Shown: positions 1-10,379 of the stretch, in pieces
Numbering within the stretch: position 1 is the stretch's first letter
Layout: each line of letters begins with the position of its first letter
Assembly (NCBI GenBank): GCA_010909165.1
Contig: MU008162.1
Coordinates: 930,001 to 994,000, forward strand
Origin: Anthoceros angustus
Taxonomy: Eukaryota > Streptophyta > Anthocerotopsida > Anthocerotales > Anthocerotaceae
Direction of reading: 5' to 3'
DNA length: 64,000 nt
Notes under the pieces: model-generated
The model's database searches: none
Told to the model about the DNA's origin: nothing
Seen by the model: the letters and a program-made list of their open reading frames with translations, nothing else
Program-made: the position numbers and the translations under genes

Positions 1-855
1 ATTCGTCAGTCCCATCAGGAGCAGTTAGCAAAAGACTCCTATCCTGGAGTTTTGCACGCCTCCACACCGGGTAAAGGTCTGGCGCGTCTCTGAAGCTATC
101 CCTTCTCTTCTGCTTCTCACGAGTCTTCCTCCCCGTGTCGCGTGGCTCTGTTGCTATCCAAACGACACCCTTCATTCGGCAGCCAGACAGAAACAAGACA
201 TCAGATCGCTGAACTCAATACTGCCAGTCCACCAGCTCCATCAGCAGGTCAAAATGCGACACTCTTCGGAGCAAACCAGCTCAAAAAAAGTGGAAAAGCT
301 AAAGCATCAAAAGCGCACTTCTCCGACCACAAACCCCTCCCAAGCTTCAGACTTCGGCAAGGTGGTAGCTTCGCATTCAAAGAGGCCGGCACGCCAAAGT
401 CTCCCGAACATCCCGAACCCTAACAAGCTCACCAAACTCCCTCTAGCTCAGATCACAACCCCAGGCATCCACCACGCCACGCACACACCCGGCCGAAGAC
501 CTAACCATCCACAACGCCTTCCTTCCCCGACACCTCCCGACTGCATCAAAACCACAACCTTTCCTCGCATTTCCGACACCACACCACACCAGGATCAGAG
601 CTCGCTCCGCACCTGCAGCAGGACGGCCCCGGGCGGGGAGGCGGCCCTCGGGGAGGGAGGCAGCGCGGCATTCCGGGCCTCCCGCCTGTCCAGCGCGGCC
701 TGGTGCGCAGAGCTCACAGCAGCGGCGTAGGAGTCACGGGATGCGGTGCGCAGGCCGCGCAGGAGGCGCACCGCGAGGGCCACGGCCAGAACGGCCTCCA
801 CAGCCAGCAGCAGGAGCGCGCCTGCCAGGAAGGAAGGCCAGCACGGGAGCGCCAT
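1..855 (-). CDS. TEX2-like SMP-LTD lipid-transfer protein, 5' part (exons 855..613 and 169..1, runs off window)
   Basis: Exon 1 starts at the ATG at 855-853 and encodes 81 residues. Residues 9-33 form one hydrophobic N-terminal membrane segment followed by basic residues. A donor (CAG|GTGCGG) ends the exon at 613. A pyrimidine-rich tract and AG precede exon 2 at 169; the junction is phase 0 and reads Q|GVVWIATEP. Exon 2 stays open to the window edge and contains KTREKQKRRD, then PVWRRAKLQDRSLLLTAPDG. This order (N-terminal anchor, GVVW-EP, K-rich stretch, P-V-R-K-A-K-SL-LT-DG) is the start of the PH-like region of plant DUF2404/TEX2-type proteins. These are ER-anchored, with a downstream SMP domain that moves lipids at membrane contact sites. 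The SMP domain itself would lie outside the window. The family call rests on motif memory and is moderately sure; the splice model is good. Confidence 0.6.
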
Positions 856-1424
856 CGCTGTTCCGCCTCCGCTTCCCGCTCGCGTTCCCGCTCGTGGCGC
901 GTGACTGGCCTGGCGACGAGGGTTGCGGGTGCCGGCGTCGTCGTGAAAGGTGGCCCTGGCCTGGCCAGAGATGACATGGCGGAGACGCGTGCTCCCAAGT
1001 GGAGGCGGGCAGCGAAGGCCCCCCACCAGGCCCCAGGCAACGCAACGCAACGCAACGCAACGGCAGCCAAGAGGAGGAGCACAACAGCACAATTCATGAA
1101 CGAACGACTGGACAACAGTTTGCCCCCTTTGGGATGCACGTGTTCGCCATCGTGCGGTAAGTCAAACCTCCCGAAGATGCAACCTTTTACTGCCACTCGT
1201 ACCTCGTTACTGGATGTTACTGTACACTGTGAAGTTGTGAACCTATATAATGTAGATTGACCTAGACTATTCCTACCAATTGGCATCCTCCGTGATGGCC
1301 GTGGGAGTCTTCAGCTTCTCAAGAGTACAAAGCATGTCCACTTCAGTCACCTCATGGACTTAGATGTTTTGCGTTCACCAACCCATCACTGATGACTCAC
1401 TTGGGTATTCACTTTAAGAACTTG
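856..1424. other. Upstream region of the TEX2-like gene, with a (GCAAC)5 run
   Basis: No gene is seen here. It lies 5' of the minus-strand start codon at 855, so it should hold the 5' UTR and promoter. A short pentamer run of GCAAC units sits at 1037-1062. Open frames on both strands are GC-rich and show no recognisable domain. Confidence 0.4.
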
Positions 1425-1800
1425 AGCGATTGCAGGAGAATATAGGAGGATGCGGGAGGATGCGGGATGATGTAGGAGGAGGCTGGAGGGAGCGATGGTG
1501 GATGCTCTACGTGTTTTGGAGGATTCTGGATGGAGCCGTGAGAGGGAGCGATTGCGGGAGGATGTAGGATGATGCGGGAGGATGTAGGATGATGTGGGAG
1601 GAGGTCGGAGCATACGGGAGATTGTAGGAGGAGGCTGGAGGGAGCGATGGCGGAGGCTCCACGTCTTTTGCAGGATGCTGGAGGGAGCCATGAGAGGGAG
1701 CGATTGCGGGAGGATGTAAGAGGATGCAGAACGAGGTAGGAGGATGCAGAACGAGGTAGGAGGATGCGGGAGGATGTGGGAGGAGGTTGGAGGGAGCGAT
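1425..1800. repeat. GGGAGGATG-type minisatellite with a higher-order unit
   Basis: Imperfect 9-11 bp units of the type GCGGGAGGATG and GTAGGAGGAT fill this stretch. A longer unit of about 160 bp is superimposed: the block GGAGGCTGGAGGGAGCGATG followed by a GCTC(T/C)ACGT(G/C)TTTTG segment appears near 1480 and again near 1630. One strand is almost free of cytosine, so long open frames here have no coding meaning. Confidence 0.85.
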
Positions 1801-2044
1801 AGCACATGCACTAGTAGGAAAGTAAGATTGTCGGGGCCAAAATATGAGGGATCAATCCTAGGTTATGGGTGAATATGGATAAAAAAGATTGAAGTGGAAG
1901 TTTGGTAGGGCTTGGAATCCAATGTGGCCATGCTCTTTTCACTTTCTATGATTTATTTTTCCTCATCTTCATCATCATGTCTTCTATGCGACATTGTTGG
2001 GGGTGATGCAATAGTAGGGTCCGAGAGGTCGTGGCGGCGGGGCC

Positions 2045-2290
2045 GACGATGAGCCGGGTTCCAAGTTTAGGGCTCACAAGCTTAGGGTTTCACAGGTTTA
2101 GTGTTTTGCGGCAGCTGATCTTCTAGGTTTAGGGTTTCACAAATTTAGGGTTCAACAAGTTTAGGGTTTCATGGCAACTGATCTTCTAGGTTTAGGGTTC
2201 ACAAGTTTAGGGTTTTACGGGAGCTGATCGTCCACGTTTAGGGTTTCACACGTATAGGGTTTTATGGCAGCTAATCTTCCAGGTTCATGG
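2045..2290. repeat. Interstitial telomere-like (TTTAGGG-type) repeat field
   Basis: The motif TTTAGGGTTTCAC or TTTAGGGTTCAC recurs about eight times, interleaved with a 17-bp block close to GCAGCTGATCTTCTAGG. Together they form an imperfect unit of 50-65 bp. The heptamer matches the plant telomere repeat, but it is never in a pure tandem run, so this is a telobox-bearing degenerate repeat and not a telomere. No gene is seen between 1811 and 2300. Confidence 0.8.
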
Positions 2291-2299
2291 ATGGATATC

Positions 2300-2712
2300 G
2301 CCTATATTTGACAAACAAATTAGAGAGTGGAGCACCCTAGTTTGGGATAAGGTTCCTTCATATTATTTTTTCCATGGGGCCTCTTTCTTCCGCTTTTGGA
2401 AAGGACACTCATTGCCCCGTCTCTGGAATTTTATATAAGGGTGTTGTTCGTGCAAAGAGGCACATGGGCATGATGCACAAGGACTTTGACCGAAATGCAT
2501 GGGAGGCTCAAGTGAGGGCTATATCTTCCGGCGTTGCTACCCCTTCCTCCTCTCGTCGGGTTGCTCTCCGCCAAAGTCTTGGCAATGGTTGCGGGTGCAG
2601 TCCGATCATCTTTTGGCTCTTTATGACACACGTTTAGGGACTCGCTTTTTGCGTCTCCCCATCGTTGCAAGAAAATATACGCCAGCCTCTGAGCTTCCCT
2701 TAGAGCACCTCG
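2300..2712 (+). pseudogene. Non-LTR retroelement, left part, cut by the gypsy insertion
   Basis: Plus-strand reading frames here belong to the same element as 21613-24345. From 2499 one frame runs to the insertion point, ending ELPLEHL. If the gypsy element and one CTCG copy are removed, this frame continues without a break into AQDFRDEAAWTLF at 21613 and stays in the same frame as the reverse transcriptase at 21927. Upstream of 2499 the frame is broken: an ISSGVATPSSSRRVALRQSL segment is read in another frame. The 5' limit cannot be set. This part would precede the RT domain; its function is unknown. Confidence 0.65.
2709..2712. repeat. Target-site duplication CTCG, left copy (right copy 21609-21612)
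   Basis: CTCG sits directly outside both LTR ends. Collapsing the two copies into one gives an intact codon run (CAC CTC GCG CAA) in the interrupted host element. That supports a 4-bp duplication and fixes the LTR boundaries. Confidence 0.75.
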
Positions 2713-3217
2713 TGGGGGACTTTTCTTGATGGCCGGTAGGCGCGCACAATCCGTGTCGTTGTAGGAAGAAGTCCGTTCCCAAGGGAATGATAGGCCCGTT
2801 TACGCGTTTGGTGATTCTTACCGTCCTTAGCGCTCGTTCGGTCTCGGCACACACACACATACTCTAACTACTAGCGTTCACCGTCTGAGGCCGGTATGGC
2901 CAAGCGTTTAAGGACCCGTTCGCGTCCGTATCGTTCACATACATCCTTCACGCATCGATCCTTTCCTCTCTCCTCTCACGCTACACTCTTGATCTTAGAA
3001 AAGCGCGGTTCTGTGATCCGGACCTCCTCGTCGTTCGCGGGCCTCTCGTCCGGGCTCTACACACCCTCCGGAGTTCCTCCGGCTCACGCGTTCGATCCGT
3101 TCGGTGTCGGACGCGGCTCGAGACACGGATCACCGATCACCCTTCCTGCACACACCACAGCGTTAAGTCGTCACGGGACCTTGATCAATCTCCCGGGTAT
3201 CGTGCACCTTTCGGTGA

Positions 3218-5710
3218 CTCGGGACTCACGTTAGCAAGAAGACTCACAAAGGTGCAGAACGGCATCAACACCAAGAAAGATGCTTTACTAGGCTCGGCCC
3301 TCTTATCTGCGCCCAAGGTGGCGTCTTTATTACCCCTATTACGGTGATAGCCTCGGTATACCTAATCGGCCTACCCTATCCCCCTATCTCGCCGTTGTGG
3401 GGGAAGGTCCACAGGCCCTCGGAATGGGTGGTCAATCCCCGTCACAGCGGTTGTGGTGCACCCAATCGGATGATCCGTGGAGGCCCCTCCTCTCCCGGAA
3501 TCACAGCCGGGTTGGGCTCTGGCGGCGGTCGACAGCCGTTACCACGGCGTCATCCTCCCACAGCCTCTCCACAGGTCCTTCGCCGGTGGGGCCGCTATCG
3601 GCTCCCCTAGCGTAAGTCGAAGGGGCTCCTCCTTCTTGCCGGCCGGTCCTCGAGGTCTGTCTCGACTCACGAACTTGAGTCCGGCTTATTCACAGGTCGG
3701 TAGGCTGGGTCAGGCCTTGTCTGCAGGTCGGACCTCGGTCCGGACTTATTAGTCCGGACTTGGTCCGGACTTATTAGTCCGGACTTGAGTCGGACTTATT
3801 AGTCCGGACTTGGTCGGCCTCCTCGAGTCGGACAAAGTCGGACTCACTCCGGGTTTCCTCCCTCAGGACTCCTCGTGGCTCTCCTCGAAGTCCTCCATTG
3901 TTCCCGATCCTTGACTCGCCGTTGGCCTCCTTCCATGGTGAGGTCGGGGTGCTTACCTCGATCGCATCGCCGCTCCTCGTTCTGCTCCTCGGTTGCTCCT
4001 CTCCGCGCTCCGTCATCTCAAGCAGGGCCACTAGGGTCCTGTCTTTGTCCCCGTGGCCTTCATCTCCTTGAGCCTTCCGGTCCGTCCGTCTGCGGCCGTG
4101 AGTCGAGGCTTCGCCTTGAGGAGCTCGGCGTGGTAATAGGCAAAGTCAGATCGACTTGTTGAATTGCCTCTTCCACGTGTGCGGAGCACCGATACTCCCT
4201 CGCCATAAGTGTTAGATGGGCGTCTTTGCCGGCTTGTTGGGCCACCTCTCCACGGTTGTGTGGGCGTATCGCGAGGCTACAAGGCGGCCTCGGTCACCTC
4301 CTGCATGCCATTGTTGCTCACTGCTCCGGCTCCGTCGTTTCCTTCCATGCCCGACTTACCATGGCGTTCCCTTCCGCCTTTCTCGGTGGACGGCTTCTTT
4401 TACCTTCCGGTGCTCGCGCTCCCGTTCATTACGGCCTTTAGCTCATGACTCCCTCTCGGTGATCGGATACCTCCGTCCACTCGGGACTCACGTTAGCAAG
4501 AAGACTCACAAAGGTGCAGAGCAGCGGCATCAACACCAAGAAAGATGCTTTACTAGGCTCGGCCCTCTTATCTGCGCCCAAGGTGGCGTCTTTATTACCC
4601 CTATTACGGTGATAGCCTCGGTATACCTAATCGGCCTACCCTATCCCCCTATCTCCTTGTGTGGTGGGAAGGTCCACAGGCCCTCGGAATGGGTGGTCAA
4701 TCCCCGTCACAGCGGTTGTGGTGCACCCAATCGGATGATCCGTGAGGCGGGCCCCTCCTCTCCCGGAATCACAGCCGGGTTGGGCTCTGGCGGCGGTCGA
4801 CAAGCCGTTACCACGGCGTCATCCTCCACAGCCTCACAGGTCCTTGGGCCACCGGTATCGGCTCCCCTAAGCGTAAGTCGAGGGCTCCTCCTTCTTGCCA
4901 TCCGGTCCTCGAGGTCTGTCTCGACTCCCGAACTTGAGTCGGACTTGAGGTCGGCTGCTAGGTCACCTTGTCTCTGGTCCGGACCTCGGGGTCAGTTGTC
5001 TGAGTCCGGACTTGAGTCGGACTTATTAGTCCGGACTTGAGTCCGGACTTATTCTGGTCCGGACTTGAGGTCGGCCTCCCTCAGTCGGACAAAGTCGGAC
5101 TCCGCCGGGTTTCCTCCCTCAGGACTCCTCGTGGCTCTCCCTCAGTCCTCCATTGATCGTGACTCCTTCGTTGGCCCCTCCTTCCATGGTGAGGTGCGGG
5201 TGCTTACCTCGATCGCATCCGCTCCTCGTTGCTCCTCGGTTGCTCCTCTCCCGCTCCGTCATCTCAAGCAGGGCCACTAGGGTCCTGTCTTTGTCCCGTG
5301 GCCTTCATCTCCTTGAGCCTTCCGGTCCGTCAGTCTGCGGTAGTCGAGGCTTCTCGCCTTGGGAGCTCGGTGGTAATAGGCAAAGTCAGATCGACTTGTT
5401 GAATTGCCTCTTCCACGTGTGCGGTACTCCCTCGCCATAAGTGTTAAGCGTCTTTGCTCGGCTTGTTGGGCCACCTCTCCACGGTTGTGTGGGCCGGGTA
5501 TCACGTGAGGCTACAAGGCGGCCTCGGTCACCTCCTGCGGTGCCTGTTGCTCACTGCTGCTCCGTCGTTTCCTTCCATGACTTACCGCCATAGCGCGTTC
5601 CCTTCCGCCTTTCTCGGTGGACGGCTTCTTTTACGCTTCCGGTGCTCGCGCTCCCGTTCATTACGGCCTTTAGCTCATGACTCCCTCTCAGTGATCGGAT
5701 ACCTCGTCCA
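3218..5710. repeat. 1.25 kb tandem duplication inside the 3' LTR
   Basis: Copy 1 (3218-4480) and copy 2 (4481 to about 5710) both begin TCGGGACTCACGTTAGC. Both end shortly after GTGATCGGATACCTC. The 5' LTR has this block once (from about 17406 to 18670). The junction near 4480 joins CCGTCCAC to TCGGGACTC, next to a shared CTCGG, so microhomology may have been used. Confidence 0.85.
3715..3835. repeat. Array of palindromic AGTCCGGACT units in the LTR
   Basis: The perfect palindrome AGTCCGGACT recurs here at short spacing, joined by TTATT or TTG(A)G linkers. Related arrays are at about 4925-5075 and 17875-18025 in the other copies of the same LTR segment. Each palindrome could bind a dimeric factor or form hairpins; its role is unknown. 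Confidence 0.7.
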
Positions 5711-8421
5711 GGCTCGGACTTCCTCCGGCTCATACGCAGCAGCAGCGTCCAACTCCTTGGATAGTCGCCGATTTTCCTCCGTCTTGAGACGGGCCGGGGC
5801 ACTCTGTTTTGCTCGAGTCGTGGATTCTCGTTGAGAATCACTGCTTGCTCAAGCGCATCTTGGGTTGTAGCTCAGCGTGTCCTTCTCCTCCATCTGCTGC
5901 CGCCTCCTTCTACCTCCTGCTGTGTACTCGGAGATCCTCTATCTCCCGTCTTGGCCCTTCTGCTCCATAGCCGCTGTCACGGCCTTGAGTTAGCCTCGGT
6001 ACTGCTGACTCTCTCCACGGTTCCGATCACGTCGTAGTGATCCGGTCGCTCTTCAGCGGCTTGAGCTCCTTCGCCGCCTTTATACAGGCCTCGCCCATTT
6101 GGCCTCTAACTCCTTTGCCCTCGGCCGCCTCCGCCAGTCCCGAGCTCTCTGCTTGTGCGGGCCTCTTCCGCCTCTGCGCTTCCCTCTTACTGCAAGGTCC
6201 TCCGCCGCTTGGGCCTCTGAGCTTGCTTGTTCGCCTGGTGAAGAACCTTAACCAGTCTGCTTGAACCGGGCCTCGCGCTCCGCCACCCGGCGTTCCCTTC
6301 CTCGATCCGGCGAGGACTCCGCCTTTTCCTTTGCCCTCGGCCGCCTTCACTTGCTCTTGGGTTCCACCATCCTCCTCGGGTGGCCTCCACTTCACAGGTC
6401 TTCTCTGTACCACAGAGACCCCAAAGCATTCCGTCCATGGCGGTAGCAGGACTCGCCGTGTTTCTTCCACGGCCACAGTGAGGCCCCACAAAGTCCGTAG
6501 TGGGGCCGGCATTTCTCGGTCCGCCAAGGACCTCCATACCGGATCCGGAGTAAGTCGGGGGGTTCTCGGACCTAATCGGGACCCTCGGGTCACAGTGGTG
6601 GTCGAGTCTCACCCTCTTGGCCCTCTTGGCCTCTAACTCCTTTGTGCCCTCTTTCTCACAGGGCTCGGAGGAGGTGAGGGGTCAGGAGCAAGCTCTTTTG
6701 CCCCTTCACAGGGGGGCAGGACGGCTCGAGGTGGGGCTGGCCATGACCTCCTGCTCCTTGGGCCACGTCCCTTCGCCTCCTTAGCCTCTTGACCTCTTGC
6801 CACTCAGGTGGGCGGGGTAAGTCTGGCACCTTCGAGGTCTTTGCGTTGGTAAGCGGCACCGTCTTCCCTCTTGGCTCCCGGGGTTCGTCGGGGCTCGGCG
6901 GCCGTCGTGGTTGTTGGGCATTGTTACGGTCGGGCCGTAGCGCCCTCCGGCATCGGCTCCCTCACTGTCGCGCTCGGAGGGCACCAAAAGGAGGAAGGGG
7001 AATCGCCTCCCAAACTTCCACAGGTGGTGAGGGGTTCGCTCACGTATGGAGTCGGAATCCTCGATCGTCCTCCTCCGAGTCGCTTGGTCTTGAAGGGCGA
7101 CCCCCACCTCAGGCGCCCTTGCACGCTCTACTTGGCGGGGCCTCCGGCCGGGCCGGGCGCCGCTCAAGCTCTCCTCCTTGAGAGCTCGAAATGTCCCCAT
7201 ACATGAATCGGTATGGGGTCGCCCGATGGCGAGGCTTCTTCGCTCCTTAGCTTGCGTGCCTCACCGAACAGGCGAAGATAATCCTTCCCGGTCCGCTCTC
7301 TTCCCATTGGGCGCATGCGAGAATACCAGCGAGTTATCACCAAGGTGATCCACCTTGGTGGCGGTTCAATGGACAATGATCCGGGCTACCGCCCTTACTC
7401 GGTATCCGGATCGGATATCAACCATCCGTTGGTTGTCCATTGCGTTCGAGCCTCGGCGCGGTGGGGCCCTATCTTCCCTTCGCCTTAAGGGGCTGCACCA
7501 CCCCTTCTTCCTCCTTGGGCGGTTGTAGGCCATCCTCGGGACCTCAAGGTCCATCGCCTCGGGTCCTCCGGAGGTTCTTGGATCGGACCTCCTTGTTGAT
7601 CGCCGCATCTTCGGGCAAACTCCGGACTAGAGTAGCGTTGTCAAAGGTCGAGACCATTTGGAACACGTCCAGATGCCACTCCTGCACCAATTCCCACACT
7701 TCCTCCGGCCGGGCCCGAAGTCCGGATAGCGGGTCACAATGTTGCGCTCCACGAGGGTCCATGGCTCCCAGACTTCCGTCGGCTTTTGGGTGCCATTGCT
7801 TCTCCTCCTCTCTTGTTCTTTGTAGGCTGGCGGTCGGCACGATGTTCCTCCTTCGCGCGTTCGTTGCTCCAACCTTGACGGTGCGCGCTCTGGGCGGCGC
7901 CCAAAAGATAGCGCCGAGCCGGATTGCGGGCGCAAGGCTGTGAGGATTATGCGGAGGCTGCGGACCTCCTCCTTGGCGCTTGTGGAAGTAATGGCGGAAG
8001 GCGCCTCTTCGTTGTCCGTGCGCGAGTGCATGGCTTACTCGACCCTCGCTTCCTGCGGCCTTCGCGCGGCCGCGCGGGCGTGAATACTGCCTGCGGCCTC
8101 ACGGCAGGTTACGGTCTGACCTCATGCGACCTCCACTCGGGGCCGTCCGTGCGCCGCCTGCATCCTCACGCCTCGCTCCTGGGTTACTTTCCTGGCGTAC
8201 TTATCCTATTTTGACACTGGGTGGGTTCGGACTTATCCGTTACTCGGCGTAGTCGGAGCTTGCCATAGTGGTACCGGGTCCGTTGTTCACTCAGTCGGAG
8301 TATACTCGAGCCTCGTCCGGCGCTACCCCAATTTATTCCTCCTTTTCCGCCTTATTTATCCTTCAATCCTAAAAAGCGAAACCCTACTTATTTCTTAACT
8401 CCCGAGTGCATAGCCCACATA

Positions 8422-8431
8422 CTCCCTTCTC
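8422..8431 (-). other. Polypurine tract of the gypsy element
   Basis: On the minus strand GAGAAGGGAG lies two bases upstream of the 3' LTR start (TGTGGGC). Position and composition fit the primer for plus-strand DNA synthesis. Confidence 0.7.
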
Positions 8432-8481
8432 ATCATTGGCGTCTCGCCAACACTAAGCATGATACTTCTTCACCCACCCGT

Positions 8482-9443
8482 TTACCAGTGGGCAGCCTCT
8501 CCATCTAGCGTGGTGACGGACCCGTTGTCATATACTTGCACCACTTGAGTACGGACCCATCCATCTCGGTGAAGTTTGCACGGAAAATGCATGTAGCTAT
8601 CATAAAGGAGGCGGGTCCCTTCCTTTACATACTCCCGATTCCGCGATCGGCGATCGTGCCAAATCTTTTGGTTTTGCTGCTGCATCTTGGTGAGCTTCTT
8701 CCACATCCTCTGTGTCTTGCACAAACCCCAAGAGTCGCTCGAGTGGCTTTCCTCTTATCAGTCTCCTTCCATCATTACTCGAAAAGTGGGCACTTCAAAC
8801 TCTCGGCATTACGGGAGTGTCAGTAGGTCAAGTAAGGGTCCGTTGTGTGGTCACCTTCTCTGCTGTCCGGGCATACAGTCGGATGGCGACAGTATCGATC
8901 ATGGGCGTAGTTCATCGTGAGTTTATTGATCCTGCGGATGAGCCCATTTGTCTTCTCTGTCGACCCATTGGCCTTAGGATTGTAGGGTGCCGTCTTGCGA
9001 TGATTGATGCGAAATACTCCGTCATGGCGGCCACCACATCATTAAGGAAATGGGTTCCCCTATCACTTACCAAGCTGCGGACATCTCGGGTTATGATGTT
9101 CTCGTCGAATTTGGCCACGGTATTTGCGAGTCCGTTCTTGTCGCCACCGCCTCTACCCACAGTGCGATGGTCGTTGCCACGGGATGTATCTCCTTTGTGT
9201 GTGTCTTGTCGTGGGTATAGGTCCAACAAAGTCAATACCCCACTTTTGAAGGTGCGGTGCCAATATCGGTACTAGCGGCCCTTTGTCGTCGGGGTTGGCT
9301 TTCCGATCCGTGACAAGCATCACACTTCTTCCTAAGCGGTGGGTGTCCCCATACATTGTTGGCCACGGTATCCGCTTCAAAATCTTTTGGTGGTGACTGT
9401 CTTCGTGTCCACCCCCAATCCTTCGTGCATTCCCTGCGCTCAC
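8482..9443 (-). pseudogene. Integrase domain of the gypsy element, frameshifted
   Basis: Read on the minus strand, 9443-9153 holds the zinc-binding tail and the linker LQKWGIDFVGPI typical of gypsy integrases. Next, 9235-8912 holds the core fragments VAKFDENIITRDVRSLVSDRG and THFLNDVV. Then 8724-8482 holds the C-terminal part with HDRRSRNREYVKEGTRLLYDS and VQVYDNGSVTTLDGE. The pieces are in at least three frames, so no active protein can result. This is the last domain of pol before the PPT. Confidence 0.8.
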
Positions 9444-9846
9444 TCTCGGTTGCAGTACCTTCGTTCTACTCCGTCAGGCCCTAATTTGAACACACACCGT
9501 TGTACATTACGAAGGGTCGAGCATAGTGCACGAATGCCTCCCTCATCACAGTCAGTTTTGAGCTCCATTCCCAGGAGGTCTCTATTTCTTCGTGGGTCGG
9601 ACGTGGCGACCCTCCCTTCTCACTACGCTGTTCTCGTAGCTTGGGGTTCGGTCGGTGGGCTCCTCGGTTGTACTTTTCTGCGGCAACCAATGTCTCATCC
9701 AGGAGCATCTTCACGATCTCTCAACACCTGTTTTCAATCGTGACGAAATGCATTTTGGTCTTGCCTCCCTTGTCTTGTTTCCACTTGACGTGAACTCCTG
9801 CGGCAACAATATCCACCTTGCTATCCGTCCGGACGGTCCGTCTTAT

Positions 9847-10080
9847 TCACCGGATGCTTGAGCAAAGTGGTCTACATAGAACACAAACTCCTTTGGGTAG
9901 TAGTGTCGAATTTCTTGACGGCATATACCATACCCGGTGCTTGGCCTTCTGTAGTTGTGTATTTTCGTTCGCGTGGGTGGTGTCGTCCGGTAGTATACGG
10001 ATAATCCGCTTGTCGTCCTTACGGCTCGGCACTACTCCGATAGCAAAAGCGGACACATCTACATACACATGAAATTTCTG
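9847..10080 (-). pseudogene. RNase H-type segment of the gypsy pol
   Basis: The minus-strand frame contains MYVDVSAFAIGVVPSRKDD, which resembles the first strand and catalytic Asp of a gypsy RNase H (x-D-x-S-x-x-A-x-G). It is followed by fragments like THANENTQLQKAKHRVWY. Between 9481 and 9846 the frame is broken, and only short stretches resemble the RNase H to integrase connection. Confidence 0.6.
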
Positions 10081-10379
10081 CTCGATCCGGTCCTCTTAGG
10101 CGGTGCGCTTACCAAGGTGTTACGTAAATCCGAAGGCCTCCTCTCGCTCACCTGACCATCCAAACCTCCTCCTTCGATGGATTACATCAACTTAGCCGCC
10201 CTCTTGCAAAGTCCTTAATAAACCGTAGTATCCCACCATTCCGAAACCTCTCGGCTCCTTTAGGTTCGTCGGTGGAGGCGGATGACCGGACCTTGTCTGG
10301 TCCACCTCGATTCCCAGTGGGCACAGACAAGATTCCCTCCGTCATTCCAAAGTAGCATTTCTCGGTGTAGGCTCAATTG

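Larger units (their letters stand above)
2713..8419 (-). repeat. 3' LTR of the gypsy element (5,707 bp, with an internal duplication)
   Basis: It aligns end to end with 16909-21608. It starts TGGGGGAC on the plus strand (the right copy starts TGGCGGAC) and ends GTGCATAGCCCACA. It is about 1 kb longer than the other LTR, mainly because a block of about 1.25 kb is present twice (3218-4480 and 4481 to about 5710). Long GC-rich open frames inside it shift constantly between the two LTR copies and do not match a known family. Conserved-looking minus-strand stretches rich in E, K, R and L occur near 5550-5840 and 6030-6590. Confidence 0.9.

Noticed and set aside
1386-1811. Two minus-strand frames of 130-140 codons
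   Set aside because: They are translations of a minisatellite (Ser/Pro/Ile/Leu repeats only).
2045-2290. True telomere
   Set aside because: TTTAGGG units are never directly tandem and the flanks are internal chromosome sequence.
4216-5040. Long plus-strand open frames in the LTRs, such as 274 codons here
   Set aside because: They lie in GC-rich LTR DNA with short repeats, break between LTR copies and show no domain.
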